Below the pieces are notes generated by a model. That model did not search any database. It saw nothing but the letters and a program-made list of their open reading frames with translations, and was not told the DNA's origin. This document shows, one piece after another, positions 59,719-64,000 of a stretch of DNA of 64,000 nt. The DNA comes from Lineolata rhizophorae (taxonomy: Eukaryota > Ascomycota > Dothideomycetes > Lineolatales > Lineolataceae), in NCBI GenBank assembly GCA_010093515.1, contig MU001683.1, forward strand, positions 772,982 through 836,981. The letters are read 5' to 3'. A program made the position numbers and the translations under genes. The stretch's first letter is position 1. Each line of letters starts with the position of its first letter.

Positions 59719-60502
59719 TTGCTAGTCAACATTGATCGAGACTCCCCTCGGGATTCTACTTATTCAGGGGCTCATGGTGGTCTAGTACCGATGAACCGGA
59801 GCCGCCAAGGACCGACGGTTGCGACTCGCCTGGCCGAGAATTGTCTAGTCCCGATACTTGGGCGCCGCGCACAACCGATGGTTGGGAATGGTGCGGCCAA
59901 AGATCATCTCATGTGGGCTTCCACCCGGGTGAAGACGTCCCTCTCATCCAGGGTCGATTACTAGGCCACAGAATCGGCGGAAAAGTGTACGAAACTAGAG
60001 TCAACTGGAATGATTCACCCGTGGCATGGAAACGAAAGTACCCTCCCAGACGCCCTCGACCTAGAGAGCGATAGGTGATCGAAATTCTAACGAAGTTGTG
60101 CCACAACGCGTAGTCAGAATGGTTGGCTCGTACACGCAAAAGCCCTTGCTTAAGTTGTTGCCATATCCTATAGCCTTATTCGATCTACGTACATTCCTAG
60201 GGGATATCGATACGGGCAAACACGTGTATGAGGAGTCCAACGACCCAGAAGACTACGGTGACGCAAAATATCAGCTCAAGCCACCATTTGAGGAATCCCC
60301 TAACTTGTTTCGCCATCGTCTGCTACTAATTGACGGCATTTTATGCATGGTGAATGCGCTAGCATTCCTTCATGCAAGCAACGTCATCCGTAAAGACATA
60401 AAGCCAGCAAAGACTGTTTCTAGTTCCCACCCGCTACATGATCCGAGCACCCACCTCAAAGCCGGCCACCTGCTGCGCAAGTTCAGAAGCGACTCGAAAT
60501 AG
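59719..60502 (+). pseudogene. Broken protein kinase gene
   Basis: Two reading frames together follow one fungal serine/threonine kinase. The first (about 59930-60065) reads LLGHRIGGKVYETRV, a glycine-rich loop, then SPVAWKRKY with the VAxK lysine, and ends in a TAG. The sequence then continues as the alpha-C helix (VIEILTKLCHN) up to a second TAG, and only a one-base shift restores RVVRMVGSYTQKPLLK. The second frame (60098-60420) continues through DLRTFLGDIDTG and HRLLLIDGILCMVNALAFLH to SNVIRKDIKPAKTV, the catalytic loop, with the usual HRD changed to RKD. Homology stops there: no DFG or later subdomains follow. Two stops, a frameshift and truncation make it a pseudogene. The family is a fungal expansion often linked to fast-evolving regions. 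Confidence 0.72.
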
Positions 60503-60640
60503 CATTTTGCCATCACCCTCTACAGTGCTATCCACATTGCTGCGAATCTCCCAATTTAGAGTGCGTTCAGCGGCCGAAAATTTGCCGATAAAATCATCGA
60601 GACCATCGAAAACTTTGAAATCACTGTAGGGAGTAGCCAT
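60434..60640 (-). other. Small protein-like frame opposing the kinase pseudogene end
   Basis: A 68-codon minus-strand frame begins MATPYSDFKVFDGLDDFIGK and has ordinary amphipathic composition (FRVASELAQQVAGFEVGARIM). It starts where kinase homology on the plus strand ends, so it may be the broken end of a second sequence inserted in inverse orientation. No family is recognised and it may not be expressed. Confidence 0.25.
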
Positions 60641-60929
60641 ATGGATGTTCTACCAGAGTTATCGAGCTTCCTATTTTTCCTAAGATTCCCAGATCCGAGA
60701 ATTGAAAAAGGTCCACATTATTTTGGTAAGGGTTTAGTTCTTTTTTTTTTGGGGACTCGTGTTCCTCATCTGAAGCATATTAATATTTAGATTCAGAGTT
60801 TTTATAATCACTCATGGCAGACTTGGCCCGGAAACAAGCCTCTAACCATTGTCATCCGATGATGTCGTTGGGCTGCAGTTTCGAAATTTGACGTAAATGC
60901 TTCCTATAGACCAATAGGCCCCTACCTTT
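60641..60929. other. AT-rich spacer, no feature
   Basis: AT-rich DNA with a T run near 60742-60751 and no coding signal. Confidence 0.35.
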
Positions 60930-61133
60930 ATGCAGCCCTATCTCACATTATCCGAGCCACCCTTCGAGACGATCGTCTACGTTTTAATCGTTTCAAAACC
61001 TGACAACATAATTCTGGATAATGAATGTCTCTCATTGGGCGTCAGGTCTGAGCAGTGGAGCATAGATTTCACGAAGTATGTTAGCGACACAGTGTCCCAT
61101 GTGCAAATAGAGATGTCTCCTCACGCTCCGTAA
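60930..61133 (+). pseudogene. Possible second kinase fragment
   Basis: A 67-codon frame contains SKPDNIILDNECLSLG, resembling the KPxNIxLD part of a kinase catalytic loop, and then SIDFTKYVSDTVS, resembling a degraded DFG region. Upstream residues that should form the HRD are lost. The likeness is short and could be chance, so this is tentative. Confidence 0.28.
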
Positions 61134-61613
61134 TCTTCGTGGTTTCAACATCATGAGGTTTGTCTTAGTTGATTGCTTTCAACCGTATCGAAAAGGTACC
61201 GCCAAATAGATATTTGAAGTCTCAGAATTTTGGATTCCTCTTTAAGCATTCTCAACACAGAATTAATTTATTCATTCGACTCAATGCATAGGAAGTACAG
61301 AACGCAAAAGTCCGCACGCTCCCGTTGCGGTTATAATAAGGTTACACACGATTTGGGCAGTTTAGAGTTTCATTTGATTATTCTGCGAGTATAAGCGTGG
61401 CCATGAAAACCAACAATATAAAATCATACTTGATCATATTAAGAACAAATGCGACGAAATATTCTTAGCTGGCTACGAAACCATTCGCATTCACCAAGAT
61501 TATCTTGCGAAGATGGCCGTCAATAAAGTACGAAACTCTGGGCCCGTGGAATCAGATCAACTTAGCCAAAGGGCACGACAACTGACTACGGCAATCCCTC
61601 TCTCCGACAGTCT
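61134..61613. other. AT-rich gap before the oxidase gene
   Basis: 480 bases of AT-rich DNA that include the 3' flank of the D-amino-acid oxidase gene. No ORF or repeat is supported. Confidence 0.35.
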
Positions 61614-63033
61614 TTATAGCCGACTTCGATTCCTTCCCTTAGCACCCTCACCCACAAGCTTCACGGCTTTCCTCGCTGACCCAACCGAATTCTGATATCC
61701 GCCTCCAGCATGTCCGTACTCATGTACAACCCAGACATCTTTCCCCCCCTCAACGCTCAGCCACTCCCCCTCCACCCTCGGGCCCCCCTTCCTACCCGGC
61801 CTCAACCCCACACACTCATCCACGACCTCAAACTCCATCCTCCCCTCCCTCCCCACCCCCGTCAACAACTCCGGCACCAACGCCCTACAGCGTTCCAGAA
61901 TTTCCGCCGTCGTCTCCTTCTCCGCCTCGGCCGTCCACCGCCCCGCCTCTTTCGTCCCGCCCAGCACCGTCGTCCCGCTACCCGGCCGCGGAATCGCGTA
62001 CGAGACGCTTTCTGGCGACGAGGCCGTGGCGCCGCGCTCGAGGCTGACGGCGGCGCGGGCCTCGCCGCGGACGAGCACGGTTTGGCCGCGGATGGGGTAG
62101 ACGTTGGGGTCGGGGACGAGGGCGAGGGCGGAGAGGCCAGTGGCGTTCACGACGGCGGAGATAGGGCTAGGGAGGGTGGTGGTGGAAAGGTCGTCGAGTG
62201 CGGCTTTGAGGCCGGAGGTGGTGGGGAGGGAGCGCCGGAGGGTATGGGCGCCGAGGGAAGTCGCGCGGGCGAGGAGATAGTGCAGGTAGGCCGTGGAATT
62301 GATGCAGATGGTGCGGAAGGAGGCGCCGGAGACGTTAGTATGATCAGGGAGTCCGACTGTTTTAGGGGGGATGTTGTCTCGGTATCTGAACGAGGGAACA
62401 AGTTGTGAGAACCAAACGTTGGTAGGCGGATGCGGAGAAGTCCTAGTAAAGGGTGGGTTAGTAGCGAGATCTTATGGGAGAGGTGATGATAACTTTCCAG
62501 TGGACGAAGGAATCGTATTCCTGTGCACGAGTTAATTATATGACGTCTAAAATATAGCAAGTATATAAGACACTGTCGGATGTACATCGAACAAACGACA
62601 ACTTACTTTTAACCCGGACTTTGGTAGATCTCTCGACGACTCATGGTTGCCTTCTTCCTTGATGATAGACATCAAGTGCTCATATGTTTCCAGATCCCAC
62701 TTACATTGCTCCGGTTCATCAACGGTAGAATGTGGTCGCCATTGAGCGCCGGCCCTTCAAGAAGACTCTGTGAGTACAAATCCCCCTGAATTCTATAACC
62801 AATAGGTAGTAATATACCATGGCGAGGTATATTCAATCGTCTGATCGCCTGGGAAGTGCTTGGCGACAATTGTAACATTGTATCCAGCTTCAAGCAAAAA
62901 TACAGCTGTCTGAAGCCCAACGACTCCAGCTCTGTTTGATGTTAGTATCAATCCACCAAGAGTGGGGTTAGTGGTGACAGTTGTAGAAAAGGCCAACGTG
63001 CCCGATGACGATAACATGCAGTTTTTGCGACAT
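61614..63033 (-). CDS. D-amino-acid oxidase, peroxisomal, frame not closed
   Basis: The FAD enzyme oxidises D-amino acids to imino acids, giving hydrogen peroxide. Recognised exons are complement of 63002..63033, 62818..62931, 62607..62754, a short 62494..62520 and 61614..62442. Exons 1-2 give MSQKLHVIVIGAGVVGLQTA, the FAD-binding Rossmann loop; exon 2-3 give IEYTSPWAGAQWRPH. The last exon has VWFSQLVPSFRYRDN, AVVNATGLSALAL, VYPIRGQTVLVRG, GTTVLGGTKEAGRW and VVHEYGHAGGGYQNSVG, all family landmarks. The C-terminus SRL is a peroxisomal PTS1. The first intron appears to use a GC donor (GG|GCACGT). The small exon EYDSFVHWK does not join the last exon in phase: its length is off by one base for every canonical splice I can find. 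This is a one-base lesion, a sequence error or an unusual splice. Confidence 0.8.
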
Positions 63034-63700
63034 GGCGAACACCAAATTTCGTCGTACAATGAATAGGAAATGATTAAGTCAAGAAATAACTACAAGTTTA
63101 AATATTGTGTTGGAGGTAGTGAGGTGGCTTGGAGAATTGAGCTTCACCGGTCCGCTCGTGTTAGTGTGGAGCGATTGCCGACGATATCCGATGATATCCC
63201 AGTCACAGAATCATCAGCGTCCGATACCGGCACGACTAAATTCGAAGGAGCCATGCTTCAATTGCAAACGCATAGTCGACAAAACCTTTCAAGTCCAGCT
63301 TCTGAGAATAGAAATATTTTCCTAAGCTAGGAAAATATAATGTCCAAGACAGAATGGGAAGTATCTGAGCCGTAGACATTATAATATAATCAACACCGTA
63401 GCACGTCGCTACGCGAAGGGATCAACATAAACCCAGACAACCTTTTAGAAGTCATTCTCCGAAAATTGAACTCAAAAAATTAGTAGGACTTGCTGTGTTA
63501 AACTCGATTAGCCTTATCATGAGATCATATATTTTCAATCTGCGAATATTCTAATACGATGAGTATCGTAGTTCATCACCGTGCAAGAAAATGCATCCTT
63601 CAATTCGAAGTATGTCTTCAAAGGAATTCTATAAACCTAGCCTATTATACAGAGTATATTTGGCTGCTCCAGAAGCATATTCGCTAAATTATAGAATTGT
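63034..63700. other. AT-rich gap between oxidase gene and transposon
   Basis: The left end should be the oxidase promoter. The rest is AT-rich (about 63310-63700) with short frames lacking any recognisable pattern. No gene is supported. Confidence 0.35.
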
Positions 63701-63716
63701 ATAACGTAATCACCCA

Positions 63717-63767
63717 CCGAGTGTCTCAACCCATCGAGTGTCTCAGGGACGCGTCTTGACGCGTCCC
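63717..63767. repeat. Tandem 16-base repeat and 10-bp hairpin in transposon end
   Basis: Two direct copies of a CGAGTGTCTCA-containing 16-mer lie at 63717-63732 and 63733-63748. A perfect hairpin follows (GGGACGCGTC at 63746-63755, TT loop, GACGCGTCCC at 63758-63767). Such subterminal repeats are typical transposase binding sites. Confidence 0.75.
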
Positions 63768-63798
63768 CCAACTTTCTTCCTCAATTTCTCCGCCTACC

Positions 63799-64000
63799 AT
63801 GCCGGAAAAGACTTCAAACGAAGCAGACATCATTCTTGCCATTCATTCTATTGAGAAAGACCATTTTCCAAGTGCTAGAGCCGCCGGCAAGGCTCTGGGA
63901 ATCTGTTCTCGCACCATCTCTCGCAGAATGAAGGGAACACCTTCTCGCGACCACAGCAATGAGATCCAGAAGAAACTTAATCAATGGGAGAGGGAGGTGC
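63799..64000 (+). CDS. Pogo/Fot-like transposase, N-terminal part
   Basis: The frame starts MPEKTSNEADIILAIHSIEK and stays open for 67 codons to the window edge. It matches the N-terminus of fungal pogo/Fot DDE transposases: a psq-type helix-turn-helix (SARAAGKALGICSRTISRRM), followed by the usual charged linker (NEIQKKLNQWEREV) before the second DNA-binding helix. The DDE catalytic domain would lie beyond the window, so activity cannot be judged. No stop or shift is present in the visible part, so this copy may be younger than the decayed kinase nearby. Confidence 0.78.
   Translation, partial: MPEKTSNEADIILAIHSIEKDHFPSARAAGKALGICSRTISRRMKGTPSRDHSNEIQKKLNQWEREV

Larger units (their letters stand above)
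63705..64000 (+). mobile_element. 5' end of a pogo/Fot-type DNA transposon, cut by right edge
   Basis: A transposase start at 63799 is preceded by a short repeat-rich stretch like the terminal region of such elements: two tandem copies of a CGAGTGTCTCA unit and a perfect hairpin. Pogo/Fot elements insert at TA; a TA lies at 63707-63708 just before ATCACCCACC, which may be the terminal repeat start. The exact end cannot be fixed without the other terminus. Confidence 0.6.

Overview
This window is nuclear DNA of a filamentous ascomycete (Pezizomycotina, most likely Sordariomycetes). The evidence is eukaryotic housekeeping genes with short introns (about 48-180 nt, GT...CTRAY...AG), a strong G/C bias in codon third positions, fungal gene families (Ctk3, Vps17, Mef2, Cbp3, Ste14, Tti1, Pds5), and AT-rich islands with decayed sequence and a pogo/Fot-type transposon at the right end. 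Class-level placement is inference. Exon boundaries were worked out by hand from splice signals, frame closure and family motifs.

Layout: 1-304 (-) N-terminus of an unknown protein running off the left edge; 849-3163 (+) neurochondrin-like protein; 3523-4646 (-) pyrroline-5-carboxylate reductase; 5164-6074 (+) CTD kinase subunit gamma Ctk3; 6660-7390 (-) mitochondrial ribosomal protein L7/L12; 7694-22096 (+) midasin (Mdn1/Rea1), 14.4 kb with six AAA modules, an acidic region and a MIDAS domain; 22908-24164 (-) twinfilin; 25543-29162 (-) phosphatidylinositol 4-kinase Pik1; 30406-32318 (-) retromer sorting nexin Vps17; 32682-35584 (+) mitochondrial EF-G2/Mef2; 35889-37086 (-) cytochrome bc1 assembly chaperone Cbp3; 37682-38188 (-) small acidic hypothetical; 38393-40382 (-) six-exon MFS transporter; 41677-43109 (-) mRNA guanylyltransferase; 43638-45125 (-) single-exon orphan of 495 aa with a large hairpin just upstream; 46460-47546 (-) Ste14 methyltransferase; 48265-49490 (+) maltose-type O-acetyltransferase with an unusual C-terminal extension; 49715-53014 (-) Tti1; 53653-58547 (+) Pds5.

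From about 58.6 kb to the end the window becomes AT-rich and decayed: a broken protein kinase gene (about 59.7-60.5 kb), a possible second kinase fragment (about 60.9-61.1 kb), a D-amino-acid oxidase gene ending in a peroxisomal SRL signal whose reading frame does not close at one splice junction, and the 5' end of a pogo/Fot-like transposase running off the right edge. 

Most genes are unrelated housekeeping functions arranged as divergent or convergent pairs, so this is not a functional cluster. Divergent pairs with short shared promoters are P5CR/CTK3, MNP1/MDN1, VPS17/MEF2, STE14/acetyltransferase and TTI1/PDS5. I saw no convincing new multi-gene system. The least explained items are the 495-aa orphan with its hairpin, the acetyltransferase tail with a nuclear-signal-like patch, a 48-nt intron hidden in the open midasin frame, and the decaying right-hand island.
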